IMG/VR virus record: IMGVR_UViG_3300044835_000075
Span: 43,375-107,374 of that record
Length of the DNA: 64,000 nt
Reading direction: 5' to 3' (one strand)
From: a virus
Shown: piece by piece, positions 38,496 through 46,725 of the stretch
How positions within the stretch are numbered: the first letter of the stretch is position 1
Layout: the number at the start of each line of letters is the position of its first letter
Notes under the pieces: generated by a model
Database searches by the model: none
Told to the model about the DNA's origin: nothing
Seen by the model: the letters and a program-made list of their open reading frames with translations, nothing else
Made by a program: the position numbers and the translations under genes

Positions 38496-38932
38496 GCGAC
38501 AACCAGCGCCGGGAGGTGCTCAAGCACAGGGTCGAGCACATCGTGCCGACCCCGCCGCCCTACGGCGGCACCATCAAGGACGTGAACCTGGCGATCCACC
38601 ATGCGTTGCAGGAGATCAAGGCGCGCGGCGGCCGGATCGACTACGACGACGTGCTGCGCTTCGAGACCCGCGACGACGCGATCGTGGTCTTCTACGAGTA
38701 CGACGAGGTGCTGCCGGATGTCTCGGCGGCGTCGAGCGACGACGATCTGTTTCAGGAGACTCACCCGGATGCCCGGGGGCGTGTGGCGTGGCCGGTGATG
38801 CCGGATGGCGAGTCCGCGCACGCGTCGGTGTCGTGCTGCGGTAGGGCTCCGTGTGTTGCCGGAGCATCTCGCTGGGTGCATCAGATGACGGGGCATGACG
38901 GGGTGTGGGTGCCGCCGCGCCAAATTGACTAG
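38492..38932 (+). CDS. Hypothetical protein, 146 aa
   Basis: GTGA overlap. First 70 residues alpha/beta and acidic, C-terminal part with CCGRAPC and several His (possible zinc). Its stop codon lies within the TTGACTAG of the next promoter. Confidence 0.6.
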   Translation: MSDNQRREVLKHRVEHIVPTPPPYGGTIKDVNLAIHHALQEIKARGGRIDYDDVLRFETRDDAIVVFYEYDEVLPDVSAASSDDDLFQETHPDARGRVAWPVMPDGESAHASVSCCGRAPCVAGASRWVHQMTGHDGVWVPPRQID

Positions 38933-38954
38933 CCGCTGCTCTAGCGGCTAGAAT
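38925..38954 (+). promoter_or_regulatory. Promoter, operator class
   Basis: TTGACT at 38925-38930, 18-nt spacer AGCCGC...GCGGC, -10 TAGAAT at 38949-38954 (closest to consensus in the window), RNA start GTTCCGT at 38961. The operator arms extend to 7 bp (AGCCGCT/AGCGGCT). Confidence 0.9.
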
Positions 38955-38987
38955 GCAGGCGTTCCGTACCGAGAGAGGAGAGGTCCC

Positions 38988-40151
38988 ATGGCTGACCGGG
39001 AAACACTGCATGAGTACTGGTCGACCGGGGCCGGTTCAATGCCACTTCGCGATGTGAAGAATGTCCGACCCGTCACCGACGGGTCGGACATTCCCGGCAA
39101 CCAGTGGGACCTGAATGGCAAGCGGTACGTCACCGTCAGCAAAGATGGTGGTGATATTTTCGTTAGCGAGGTGAAGCCCCCGCCGCTGCCGAAATCTATT
39201 CACATCTCCATGATCACCGTATTCGTCTGCCTCTACATCATGGACCTTGTCGGATTCGGGCCGATCGGCATAGCCCTCCTGGTCCCCCTGGTCTTTTCCT
39301 ACCGGATGGTAGTGGCCAAGGTAACGACCGCCCGGGGCGAGAAGTACTTCCGCAACACGCCGCCTCCCCCGAAGATCCTGAGCCGGGAAGAACTCGACGC
39401 ACAGCTACTGAAACTCTCCCAGCCCGATGAGGACCGCACCACCGAGCCCGCGCCGATCCCCCTGCCCGACCTGCTGCGCGACCGTGCGTGGAAACGGTGG
39501 AACGACGAGATCAGGACGTGCATCGAGATCGGCGAGAAGACCGAGAAAGCCAAAGGACCTGACGGTCGCGATAAGACTTGGTACACATTTTCGGATTATG
39601 AACCATCCCGACTCGACAGGTCGGGCGACAAAAACGAATTGCAGCGGAAAATACGGGCCGGAGAAGGATTGCTCAGGTCTTCCAGGGGGTTTCATTCCGT
39701 GAATGGTGATCGTATGCGAGTCGAACGCCAAGTCAAAGAGTGGTGCCAGTTATTGGCGCACCGTGGCCTGATGGAATCGACGACAACCCCGCATGAAAAT
39801 GACGGAAACATTGACCACGCCTTGGACGCTGTGGCACAACTTCGTAGGACCATCAAAAACATGGGCGGCACCGAACGCTCACACAGCGCCTGCATCGAAT
39901 TCGAGCAGAGAATTACCCAACTTCACCGGCAGATCGGCAACTACCTGCGCAACGGCGAAAAGCCCAACGTCTACCTCAGGCTGGAAGAGCCCACCGTCCC
40001 CAACCTCGACCGCCCCTTCACCCTCGACACCGACTGCCAGGAGGGCCACTACGGCCCGCACCCTATCCGCGAGATCCTCGACACCGACACCGGACGCCGC
40101 GTCCGGCGCGAATGCCAGTGGTGCCCCTCGCAGTGGACCGACCTCGCCTAG
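38988..40151 (+). CDS. Membrane protein with large soluble domain, 387 aa
   Basis: ATG at 38988 after GAGAGGAGAGG. About 70 residues, then two transmembrane segments (about 73-105: ISMITVFVCLYIMDLVGF.. and ..ALLVPLVFSY), then a long charged cytoplasmic part, ending with HYGPHPIREILD and CQWC. Codon use between about 39100 and 39900 is clearly less GC-biased than in neighbours, suggesting recent acquisition. Contains the perfect 16-bp inverted repeat at 39059. Function unknown. Confidence 0.75.
   Translation: MADRETLHEYWSTGAGSMPLRDVKNVRPVTDGSDIPGNQWDLNGKRYVTVSKDGGDIFVSEVKPPPLPKSIHISMITVFVCLYIMDLVGFGPIGIALLVPLVFSYRMVVAKVTTARGEKYFRNTPPPPKILSREELDAQLLKLSQPDEDRTTEPAPIPLPDLLRDRAWKRWNDEIRTCIEIGEKTEKAKGPDGRDKTWYTFSDYEPSRLDRSGDKNELQRKIRAGEGLLRSSRGFHSVNGDRMRVERQVKEWCQLLAHRGLMESTTTPHENDGNIDHALDAVAQLRRTIKNMGGTERSHSACIEFEQRITQLHRQIGNYLRNGEKPNVYLRLEEPTVPNLDRPFTLDTDCQEGHYGPHPIREILDTDTGRRVRRECQWCPSQWTDLA
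39059..39093. repeat. Perfect 16-bp inverted repeat within a gene
   Basis: 39059-39074 and 39078-39093 are exactly complementary around a 3-nt centre (ACC). It lies 72 bases into the 38988 gene, encodes ordinary residues, and has no following T run. Confidence 0.8.
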
Positions 40152-40162
40152 AAAGGCTGCCC

Positions 40163-40264
40163 GTGCACATCGCCACCACCATCGCGGCCTGGCTCGCGCT
40201 CGCCCTGAGCGGCGCCACCTTCGCCGTCATGGTCATCCTCTACCACCGGGCAGGCCGATCGTGA
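40163..40264 (+). CDS. Single-span membrane peptide, 33 aa
   Basis: GTG at 40163 after GAAAGG, ending in a GTGA overlap with the helicase gene. Almost all of it is one transmembrane segment followed by HRAGRS. Coupling to the helicase supports translation. Confidence 0.55.
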   Translation: MHIATTIAAWLALALSGATFAVMVILYHRAGRS

Positions 40265-42570
40265 CCGACGACCCCGTCGGCCGCGCGCTCGTCGCCGCCG
40301 TCGACGCGCTGGCCATCCCCCGCTCCGAACTGGCCATGGCCGCCGGGCTCGCCTCCATCGCCCGCCGGGGCGTACCGCTCTCGCTCAAGCAGTCCCGCAC
40401 CGCCTACCGCATCCTGACCCGCAGCAGGCCCGACATGGACGTGGCGGGCATCCCCATGCCGCCGGAGCCCGCCGAGCCGGTCGCCGCGCCACGGGCCGCC
40501 CAGGCCTCCCCGCCGCCGCCCAGCGCCGCGACGCCGGTCGCCCGCATCCGCTCCGACGGCAAGATCGGCGTCTACTCGCCGTACGCGCTGCGCGAGGCGA
40601 TGAAGGAGATCCCCGGCGGCAAACCCATCAAGACCGGCGGCCGATGGGAATGGGTCTTTCCCGCCTCCCCGTCATCCGCCTCCGCCCTCGTGGCCGCCCT
40701 GTCCCCGCACGGCGGCCAGTTCAGCGCGAAGGTGCTCGGCCTCGCCGCCGACCACGCCAGCCGGGGCAGCGCCAGCATGATGCTCGTCGACGGCTCCCCG
40801 CTGCCCGACGTCGACACCACCGGGCTGATCAAGCCCGGATTCGTCCTGTGGGACCACCAGATCCGCGCGGTGGAGTACTCGACCACCATGGTCGCGAGTC
40901 TGCTGGCGATCCCCATGGGCGGCGGAAAGACCCTGTCCACCATCACCGTCATGAACCGGGTCGCCGCCCAGGGCGCCAAGACCGTCGTCATCGTGTGCCC
41001 CAACAAGGTCCGGGGCGTCTGGCCGCGTGAAGTCCGCAAGTTCTCCGCACTCGGCTGGCACATCGTCAACGGCACCCGCGAAAGCAAGCGCGCCCACTCC
41101 GGCTACGTCTCGCTCGGCCTCGCCGACCGGCTGCACCAAGCCGAGGAATGCCTGTTCGACTGCCGGTGCGGGGCGCCGGTGCACGCCGCCGTCGTCAACT
41201 ACGAGGCGTTCGCCAACGACCCGTGGGGCGACTGGACCCCGCCCCGCCCGATCGATTTGCTCGTCATGGACGAGATCCACCGGATCAAGTCCTACAAGCT
41301 CAAGACGGCGAAGCGCCGACGCACGGTGTCCGGAGCGCTGGCGCAGTGGGTCAACTTCACCCACAAGCGCATCGGGCTGACCGGCACACCGATCCCCCAG
41401 TCCCCTTTGGACATCTACGGGATCTTCCGCGCACTCGACCCCGGCATCTTCGGCGGATCGTGGACCCAGTTCAAAAACCGCTACAGCATCGCGAACCCGC
41501 ACATCGAGCAGATGATCGTCGGGTACAAGAACGTCGAGGAGCTGGCCGAGAAGTTCTTCTCGATCACCTACCACCCCGAGATCGACCTCAACCTGCCCGC
41601 CGTCACCGACGTCACCCATGAGTTCGACCTCGAAGCCCCCGCCCGCAAGGCGTATGAGTCGCTCGACAAAGAGCTGTGGGCCGACCTGTCCGGCTTCACC
41701 AACGCCGAGGCCGCCGCCGACCAGTGGGACGACGTCTACACCGAACTCAACCGCCTCATGGAGAACGGCGAGGACTACAGCCACCTCGAAGCCAAGCTCA
41801 ACGAGCCCAGTCTCAGCGAGGGACGCGAGGTCTCCACCGTCACCCCGGCGAACGTCATGGTGCGGCTGCTGCGCTTGCAGCAGCTCACCGGCGGCACCGT
41901 CATCGACGACGAGGACAACCGCGTCCGCGTGTCCACGGCGAAGGCCGAACTGCTCGCCGACGTGCTCGACGAGATCGGCTGCACCCCGTCGACTGACACG
42001 CACACCACGGAGCCGGTGATCGTGTTCTGCCGGTTCCGCTCCGACCTCGACGCGGTCCGCGACGTCGCGCTCGCCGCGAAGTTGCGCTACGCGGAGGTGT
42101 CCGGTCGCCGCCACGATGGCCTGTCCCGGGATGCCGAGATGAACCCGGGCGCCGATGTCGTCGGAGTGCAGATCCAGTCAGGTGGCACCGGCGTCGACTT
42201 CACCCGCGCCCGGATCGGGATCTGGTACTCCCTGGGCTACTCGCTTTCGGATTACCAGCAGGCCCGCAAGCGGCTCGACCGGCCGGGGCAGACCCGACCG
42301 GTGCTGATGATCCACCTGCTGGCGCGGGAGACAGCCGACTTCGACGTCTACGAGGCGCTGGAGAGTCGCCGGACGGTCATCGCGAACGTCATCAAGGCGC
42401 ACGGGATCGATCCGGCCAAACTAGGATTCCGCGACGCCCTGGGCGAAGCGGAGACAGACGACCGGCGCGTATCGGGCGCCGGTGCCGTGGAACTGCCGTT
42501 CGCGCGGCTGATGAAGTCCGAGGCGCTCCGCATGGGGGCGCCTGTGGGAAACCGGGAGGAACGCACGTGA
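40261..42570 (+). CDS. SNF2-type DEAD/H helicase, 769 aa
   Basis: GTGA overlap defines the start. A non-conserved N-terminal 200 residues, then helicase motifs in SF2/SNF2 order: I GGGKT (220-224), II DEIH (about 337), III LTGTP (about 373), V QSGGTGVDFTRA (about 638), VI YQQARKRLDRPGQ (about 667-679). Phage SNF2-type proteins act at forks or recombination intermediates, moving on duplex DNA. A Cys cluster (CLFDCRCG) is inserted between motifs I and II. Head of the replication block. Confidence 0.92.
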   Translation: MTDDPVGRALVAAVDALAIPRSELAMAAGLASIARRGVPLSLKQSRTAYRILTRSRPDMDVAGIPMPPEPAEPVAAPRAAQASPPPPSAATPVARIRSDGKIGVYSPYALREAMKEIPGGKPIKTGGRWEWVFPASPSSASALVAALSPHGGQFSAKVLGLAADHASRGSASMMLVDGSPLPDVDTTGLIKPGFVLWDHQIRAVEYSTTMVASLLAIPMGGGKTLSTITVMNRVAAQGAKTVVIVCPNKVRGVWPREVRKFSALGWHIVNGTRESKRAHSGYVSLGLADRLHQAEECLFDCRCGAPVHAAVVNYEAFANDPWGDWTPPRPIDLLVMDEIHRIKSYKLKTAKRRRTVSGALAQWVNFTHKRIGLTGTPIPQSPLDIYGIFRALDPGIFGGSWTQFKNRYSIANPHIEQMIVGYKNVEELAEKFFSITYHPEIDLNLPAVTDVTHEFDLEAPARKAYESLDKELWADLSGFTNAEAAADQWDDVYTELNRLMENGEDYSHLEAKLNEPSLSEGREVSTVTPANVMVRLLRLQQLTGGTVIDDEDNRVRVSTAKAELLADVLDEIGCTPSTDTHTTEPVIVFCRFRSDLDAVRDVALAAKLRYAEVSGRRHDGLSRDAEMNPGADVVGVQIQSGGTGVDFTRARIGIWYSLGYSLSDYQQARKRLDRPGQTRPVLMIHLLARETADFDVYEALESRRTVIANVIKAHGIDPAKLGFRDALGEAETDDRRVSGAGAVELPFARLMKSEALRMGAPVGNREERT

Positions 42571-42872
42571 CACACGAGAACGAAGGTGCTCAGCGCGAGG
42601 TGCGCACCGGGCCGGAGCTGTATCAGCTCGGGCTCGACTGGCTCGCCATTGCCCGCACCCAGTGGTCCATGCTGGTCGAGGAGGGGGCGGACGAGGTTGC
42701 GCATGAGACCAGCGCAGCGGGTGCAGCCGCCATCGCGGCCGCCGCGTTCGCCGGTGTCCAGGCCGCCGCGCTGGCGACCCTGTCCAGCGACGAGGCGAAC
42801 GAACCGGCATTGAGCGAGGCGTGGCGCACCGTCGTCGGCGACACTGTCGATACTCCGGGAATGCCCGTATGA
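42567..42872 (+). CDS. Hypothetical Ala-rich protein, 101 aa
   Basis: GTGA overlap with the helicase gene. Helical, alanine-rich centre (AAGAAAIAAAAFAGVQAAALA), acidic ends. No membrane charge pattern. Function unknown. Confidence 0.65.
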   Translation: MTHENEGAQREVRTGPELYQLGLDWLAIARTQWSMLVEEGADEVAHETSAAGAAAIAAAAFAGVQAAALATLSSDEANEPALSEAWRTVVGDTVDTPGMPV

Positions 42873-43627
42873 GCCCGCTCACGGGCGCCACGTGGCGTCA
42901 TGAGCCGTTCGCCTCGTTCGACACCGAGACCACCGGCGTCAACGTCGAGGAGGACCGTGTCGTCACCGCGACGATCCTGAAGGTCATTCCGGGCAGCGGC
43001 ACCCCGGCGTCGCGAAGCTGGCTGGTGAACCCCGGGATCGAGATCCCCGACGGGGCGGCCCGCATCCACGGCGTCACCACGGAGAAGGCCCGCGAGGGCG
43101 GGATGGATCCGGCGGTCGCGCTGGTCGAGATCCTCGACGGTCTGCGCGAGGTGTGGAACTCCGGCCAGCCGGTGGTGATCTACAACGCCCCGTACGACCT
43201 CACGCTGATGGACCGGGAACTCAAGCGGTACGGCTATCCGGGGATCGGCCCGGTCGGCCCGGTGATCGACCCGCTGGTGATCGACAAGGGTATCGACACC
43301 TTCCGGCCGGGATCGCGGAAGCTGATCGACACCGCGCGGCACTACGGCGTCGTGCTGACCGAGGCGGACGCGCATTCGTCCGAGGGCGACACGCTCGCGG
43401 CCGCGCGGCTGGCCTACAAGCTGGGCGCGCCGGAGTCCGGTGTGCTGACTCCTGGGAGGTACAACCGGCCCGGAAGGGACACGCGGGGAGTCGTCGCGGG
43501 GATGACGCTGGAAGAGCTGGTGGCCGCTCAGGTGGAGTGGTCGGAGAAGCAGCAGCGGAGTTTCGCGGAGTACAAGCGGATCACGCCGCAGATCGGTTGG
43601 CCGTACCGGCCGGAGGCCAAGGCCTAG
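42869..43627 (+). CDS. DnaQ-like DEDDh 3'-5' exonuclease, 252 aa
   Basis: Exo I FDTETTG (Asp18, Glu20), Exo II YNAPYDLTLM (Asp about 110), Exo III AHSSEGDTLAA (His about 169, Asp about 174). This is the proofreading-exonuclease fold of the DnaQ family without a polymerase. Two metal ions would be bound by the four acidic residues. C-terminal 60 residues are a helical extension. Confidence 0.9.
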   Translation: MSPLTGATWRHEPFASFDTETTGVNVEEDRVVTATILKVIPGSGTPASRSWLVNPGIEIPDGAARIHGVTTEKAREGGMDPAVALVEILDGLREVWNSGQPVVIYNAPYDLTLMDRELKRYGYPGIGPVGPVIDPLVIDKGIDTFRPGSRKLIDTARHYGVVLTEADAHSSEGDTLAAARLAYKLGAPESGVLTPGRYNRPGRDTRGVVAGMTLEELVAAQVEWSEKQQRSFAEYKRITPQIGWPYRPEAKA

Positions 43628-43631
43628 GGAG

Positions 43632-43675
43632 CGACGAAACCCCCACTCACAGCCCAGTGAGTGGGGGTTTCGTCG
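43632..43675 (+). terminator. Strong intrinsic terminator
   Basis: A perfect 19-bp stem (43632-43650 with 43657-43675) with a 6-nt loop, containing AACCCCCAC/GTGGGGGTTT, just after the exonuclease stop. It closes the operon begun at 38925. Confidence 0.92.
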
Positions 43676-43682
43676 TATGCGG

Positions 43683-43830
43683 GGTGAGCGCGCTGCGCGC
43701 CGACGACGGACCCGCTCAAAGGATCGGACCGGGGGCAGGGCCCGGGGTCCGGAGGCATCCCGGAAAAGCAGTGCCGCGCGCTCACCACGGGTTAAGGGTG
43801 CCCTACCCCTGCGGGTATGCGCAACCCGCC
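43683..43830. other. Structured non-coding element
   Basis: GGTGAGCGCGC (43683-43693) pairs with GCGCGCTCACC (43776-43786); inside, CGGACC pairs with GGTCCG near 43726 and 43746; a second hairpin CGGGTT...AACCCG spans about 43788-43828. No ORF. It lies between a terminator and the next promoter, where nothing would be needed. Confidence 0.5.
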
Positions 43831-43834
43831 TGGG

Positions 43835-43864
43835 TTGACTAGCCTGCTCTGCGTCGGCTAGTAT
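43835..43864 (+). promoter_or_regulatory. Promoter, operator class
   Basis: TTGACT at 43835-43840, 18-nt spacer ending CGGC, -10 TAGTAT at 43859-43864, RNA start GTTCCGT at 43872. The left operator half is TAGCCT, so imperfect. Confidence 0.88.
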
Positions 43865-43906
43865 CTTTTCAGTTCCGTAACCAACCCCCTACGAGAAGGA
43901 CCGCAC

Positions 43907-44560
43907 ATGACGAGCAACATCGTCAAATCCGCCAACGAGAAGATGGACCAGGCCCTGCGCCTGCTCGGCGAAGCGCAGGCCGCGATGCAGCTGGCCAACC
44001 GCTTCGGCGCCGAGCCCGAACCCGGCACCGTCCTCGTGTTCGACAAGATCTTCCCCAACGAGGGTGCCGCACTGGACTCGCTCGGCCTGAACTTCGATCC
44101 CGAGAAGCTGGTGCCCGGCAACAAGTCCGCGCTGTTCGACGTGCTCAGCGGAGCGAGGCTCGGCGGCCGCGCGCAGTACGGCGGCGTGGTCGTCATCGAC
44201 GACGACGACGCGTTCGCCAAGGCGATGCAGAAGTCCTACCGCCACGTCGCCATCCGCATCGGCAACGTCTGGTACACCACGTCGCCCCGCATCTCCAAGG
44301 TGTCGTGGGACAAGCTCGCCGAGTTCATCGGCGACTCGCAATGCTGGAAGGTCACCGGCACCGAGGAGATCCCCCTCGAAGCCCCCCAGGTCATCGAGCA
44401 GGCTTCCGAGCCCGCCGACGCACCCAATGCCGCTGACGCGATCAAGGACAACCGCAAGGCGCTCATGGGCGCCCTGGCCCGCGCCCGCGCCAACGGCAAG
44501 AGCCCGACGCCGAAGGAAATCCTGGAGATCGTCACGAAGACGCTGGACTCCGACAAGTGA
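43907..44560 (+). CDS. Hypothetical protein, 217 aa
   Basis: ATG at 43907 after GAGAAGG. Two parts: an N-terminal helical-plus-beta domain (LVFDKIFPNEGAALDSLGLNF, GGVVVIDDDDAFAKAM..) and a C-terminal helical tail (AIKDNRKALMGALARARANG). No family recognised. Same operon as the phosphoesterase. Confidence 0.7.
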   Translation: MTSNIVKSANEKMDQALRLLGEAQAAMQLANRFGAEPEPGTVLVFDKIFPNEGAALDSLGLNFDPEKLVPGNKSALFDVLSGARLGGRAQYGGVVVIDDDDAFAKAMQKSYRHVAIRIGNVWYTTSPRISKVSWDKLAEFIGDSQCWKVTGTEEIPLEAPQVIEQASEPADAPNAADAIKDNRKALMGALARARANGKSPTPKEILEIVTKTLDSDK

Positions 44561-45228
44561 GCAAGACCTGGTTTACCGCCGACATGCACTTCGGACACGA
44601 ACGCATCATCGAGCTGTCCGGCCGCCCGTTCGGCTCCGTCGAGGAGATGAACGAGGTGATCATCGAGCGGTACAACCGGGTCGTCGGCGAACATGACACG
44701 GTGTGGATTCTCGGCGATGTCGCCCTCGGCGCCATCGCCGAGTCTCTGCCCCTGCTCGGCAGACTCAAGGGCCGCAAGTACCTGATCGCAGGCAATCACG
44801 ACCGCTGCTTCGCCGGTGCCCAGCCCGACCCCGGCCGCCTCGCCCGCTGGAAAGCCGCCTACATCGAGCAGGGCGCCCTGACCGGCGTCGTCACCAGCGC
44901 GGGGTACATCTCCGAGCCGCCGAAGTTCAAGACCCCGATCCGGATCCCCCGGCTCGGCGGCGGACTCGGCCCGCCGGTGACCCTGTCCCACTTCCCCTAC
45001 GCCGGTGAGTCCGACCCGGCCCGGCCCGACCGCTACGCCACCGCGCGCCCGGTCCGCCGCAAGGGCGACACGGAGCCCTGGCTGCTGCACGGCCACGTGC
45101 ACGAGGCATGGGCGGTAAGCGGCTACCAGATCAACGTAGGTGTCGACATCTGGAATTTCGAGCCCGTCGACGCCGAGACCCTGGCCGCCCTGATCGAGGG
45201 CGGCCCCCAGTTCGACGAAGGGAAATGA
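44557..45228 (+). CDS. Calcineurin-like metallophosphoesterase, 223 aa
   Basis: All family blocks are present: TADMHFGH (Asp9, His11), ILGDVAL (Asp about 54), AGNHD (about 80-83), LSHFPY (His about 146) and LHGHVHEAW (His about 178-182). The fold binds two metal ions and cleaves phosphomono- or diesters; close relatives are general phage and bacterial phosphoesterases. Substrate unknown. Confidence 0.9.
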   Translation: MSKTWFTADMHFGHERIIELSGRPFGSVEEMNEVIIERYNRVVGEHDTVWILGDVALGAIAESLPLLGRLKGRKYLIAGNHDRCFAGAQPDPGRLARWKAAYIEQGALTGVVTSAGYISEPPKFKTPIRIPRLGGGLGPPVTLSHFPYAGESDPARPDRYATARPVRRKGDTEPWLLHGHVHEAWAVSGYQINVGVDIWNFEPVDAETLAALIEGGPQFDEGK

Positions 45229-45230
45229 TC

Positions 45231-45464
45231 ATGACGGCCGCATTGAAGACGAACTGCATCAACGCGCGCTCCGACCACTACCCGACACGGGCGGACGCGG
45301 ACGCGGAGATCCTCAACCGCAAGATCAACGCCGCTGTGGCCCGCCAGGCGCGCGACAACAAGCGCGAGGCGGAATGGTGCGCCAGCTGCTCGGCGTGGAT
45401 GATCACGACCGCCGTTCAGCGCTCGCACCGGCCGGGCGGGAAGACGAAGCACCGCCGCCGCTGA
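45231..45464 (+). CDS. Small Cys-containing basic protein, 77 aa
   Basis: I prefer the ATG at 45231 because AGGGAA lies eight bases upstream; the ATG at 45225 is too close to it. WCASCSAW and a basic end (HRPGGKTKHRRR). Possibly nucleic-acid binding. Confidence 0.6.
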   Translation: MTAALKTNCINARSDHYPTRADADAEILNRKINAAVARQARDNKREAEWCASCSAWMITTAVQRSHRPGGKTKHRRR

Positions 45465-45472
45465 CCCCGGTA

Positions 45473-45502
45473 TTGGCAAGCCGTTAAGATGACGGCTAGG
45501 AT
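45473..45502 (+). promoter_or_regulatory. Promoter, operator class, variant -35
   Basis: TTGGCA at 45473-45478, 18-nt spacer AGCCG...CGGC, -10 TAGGAT at 45497-45502, RNA start ATTCCGC at 45510. The operator is intact apart from its outer base; the -35 departs from TTGAC. Confidence 0.8.
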
Positions 45503-45541
45503 TCTGATCATTCCGCCCCGAACCCCGATGAGGAGCACTCC

Positions 45542-45808
45542 GTGCCCAGTCCCCTGAACAAGACCGAATCCCGGGTGAGCGCCCTGACCGAGGTCAAGGC
45601 CGGACTCGTGAGCTATGACCCCACCGTGGGCGAATACACCGTCACCGACGGCGACCACGAGACCGAGCAGGCGGGTGGCGCCCGGCGCCGCACGTACGCC
45701 GAACTGCGCACCCAGGCGCTCATTGCGCCCCGTGACCCGCAGGCTGTGTCGATCGTTGACCTCACCGAAGAGGGTCAGGAACTGGCCTCCACCTGGAGTG
45801 TTGACTAG
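45542..45808 (+). CDS. Hypothetical protein, 88 aa
   Basis: GTG at 45542 after GAGGAG. A compact protein with alternating strands (SALTEVKAGLVSYDPTVGEYTV). Single-gene unit; its end overlaps the next promoter. Function unknown. Confidence 0.65.
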   Translation: MPSPLNKTESRVSALTEVKAGLVSYDPTVGEYTVTDGDHETEQAGGARRRTYAELRTQALIAPRDPQAVSIVDLTEEGQELASTWSVD

Positions 45809-45830
45809 CCACTACTAGATCGGCTAGCAT
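45801..45830 (+). promoter_or_regulatory. Promoter, operator class
   Basis: TTGACT at 45801-45806 (covering the previous stop), 18-nt spacer ending CGGC, -10 TAGCAT at 45825-45830, RNA start GTTCCGC at 45838. Confidence 0.9.
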
Positions 45831-45872
45831 TCTCCTTGTTCCGCTAGATCATCTTCGAGAGGTAGCCCACCG

Positions 45873-46577
45873 ATGACCAGCCCCGACGCTGCCGCCGCGC
45901 AGCCGGAGAGCACGCCCACCGCAGCGGAGGTCGCCGCCAAGAACATCGGCGCGTACATCAGCGCCAACGGCGTCTCCGGCGTCCTGGCCGACGCCGATCC
46001 CCACGCCGACGGCAGTGTCCACCTCGCCATCACCCAGGACGGCCAGCCGTACGACACCGTCGTCGTGATGCAGGCCGACGGCGTCATCTCCATCCGCGAC
46101 GCCGCGCCCGCCGAACCGGACGCCGTGGCCGTACCCGACTACATCGTCGCCGCCCGCGAGATGGCGCAGATCAGCGACCAGCTCAAGGCCAGCAAAGGCG
46201 CGGTCGCCGCACTCGAAGACCGGTACAAAGAACTCTCCGAGACCGTCATGGCCTACTACGAGATGATCGGCGACACACAACTGAGGTTCGACGGCCGCCT
46301 CGCCCACCTGCGCTACGACACCTTCGCGAAGTTCCACGACAAGCCGGTCGAGGAAGGCGGCGGGAAGTACACCCACCGCGACGTCGTCGAGGTACTCCGC
46401 GCCATCGACAAGTCCGACAGCGTCCAGCCCGAGACGGTCCATCCCGGCACCCTCGCGACGATCCTGCGCGAGTACCGCGACGACGACAAGCCCGTGCCCG
46501 AAGCACTCGCCGCCCTCGTTGAGCTGGGAGAACGCCCCAAGGTCGTCATCGGCGCACCGGCGCGCAAGCGCCGCTAA
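45873..46577 (+). CDS. Hypothetical protein, 234 aa
   Basis: ATG at 45873 after GAGAGG. An N-terminal Ala/Glu-rich tail, a beta domain, then a long coiled-coil helix (about 105-135: SDQLKASKGAVAALEDRYKE) and a C-terminal domain ending RKRR. It precedes the probable SSB and primase, so a replication or recombination role is plausible. Confidence 0.7.
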   Translation: MTSPDAAAAQPESTPTAAEVAAKNIGAYISANGVSGVLADADPHADGSVHLAITQDGQPYDTVVVMQADGVISIRDAAPAEPDAVAVPDYIVAAREMAQISDQLKASKGAVAALEDRYKELSETVMAYYEMIGDTQLRFDGRLAHLRYDTFAKFHDKPVEEGGGKYTHRDVVEVLRAIDKSDSVQPETVHPGTLATILREYRDDDKPVPEALAALVELGERPKVVIGAPARKRR

Positions 46578-46581
46578 CACT

Positions 46582-46622
46582 CCGACCGGACAGCCCGCCG
46601 CGTGGCGGGCCGACCCGGTCGG
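46582..46622 (+). terminator. Nested hairpin, probable terminator or processing site
   Basis: CCGACCGG (46582) pairs with CCGGTCGG (46615-46622) and inside it GCCCGCC (46593) pairs with GGCGGGC (46604-46610). It lies 5 bases after the 234-residue gene; no T run. Confidence 0.55.
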
Positions 46623-46725
46623 CCGACGGGGATACGCTCGACCGCACCCCGCCAGCCGGGCGACCGACTACCGACGAAGTCGATCACTCAGGCGCATCCA
46701 TCACCAGGGAAAGAAGGCATCCCGT

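Noticed and set aside
40672-42114. 480-codon minus-strand frame
   Set aside because: Antisense shadow of the SNF2 helicase, whose motifs are unambiguous.
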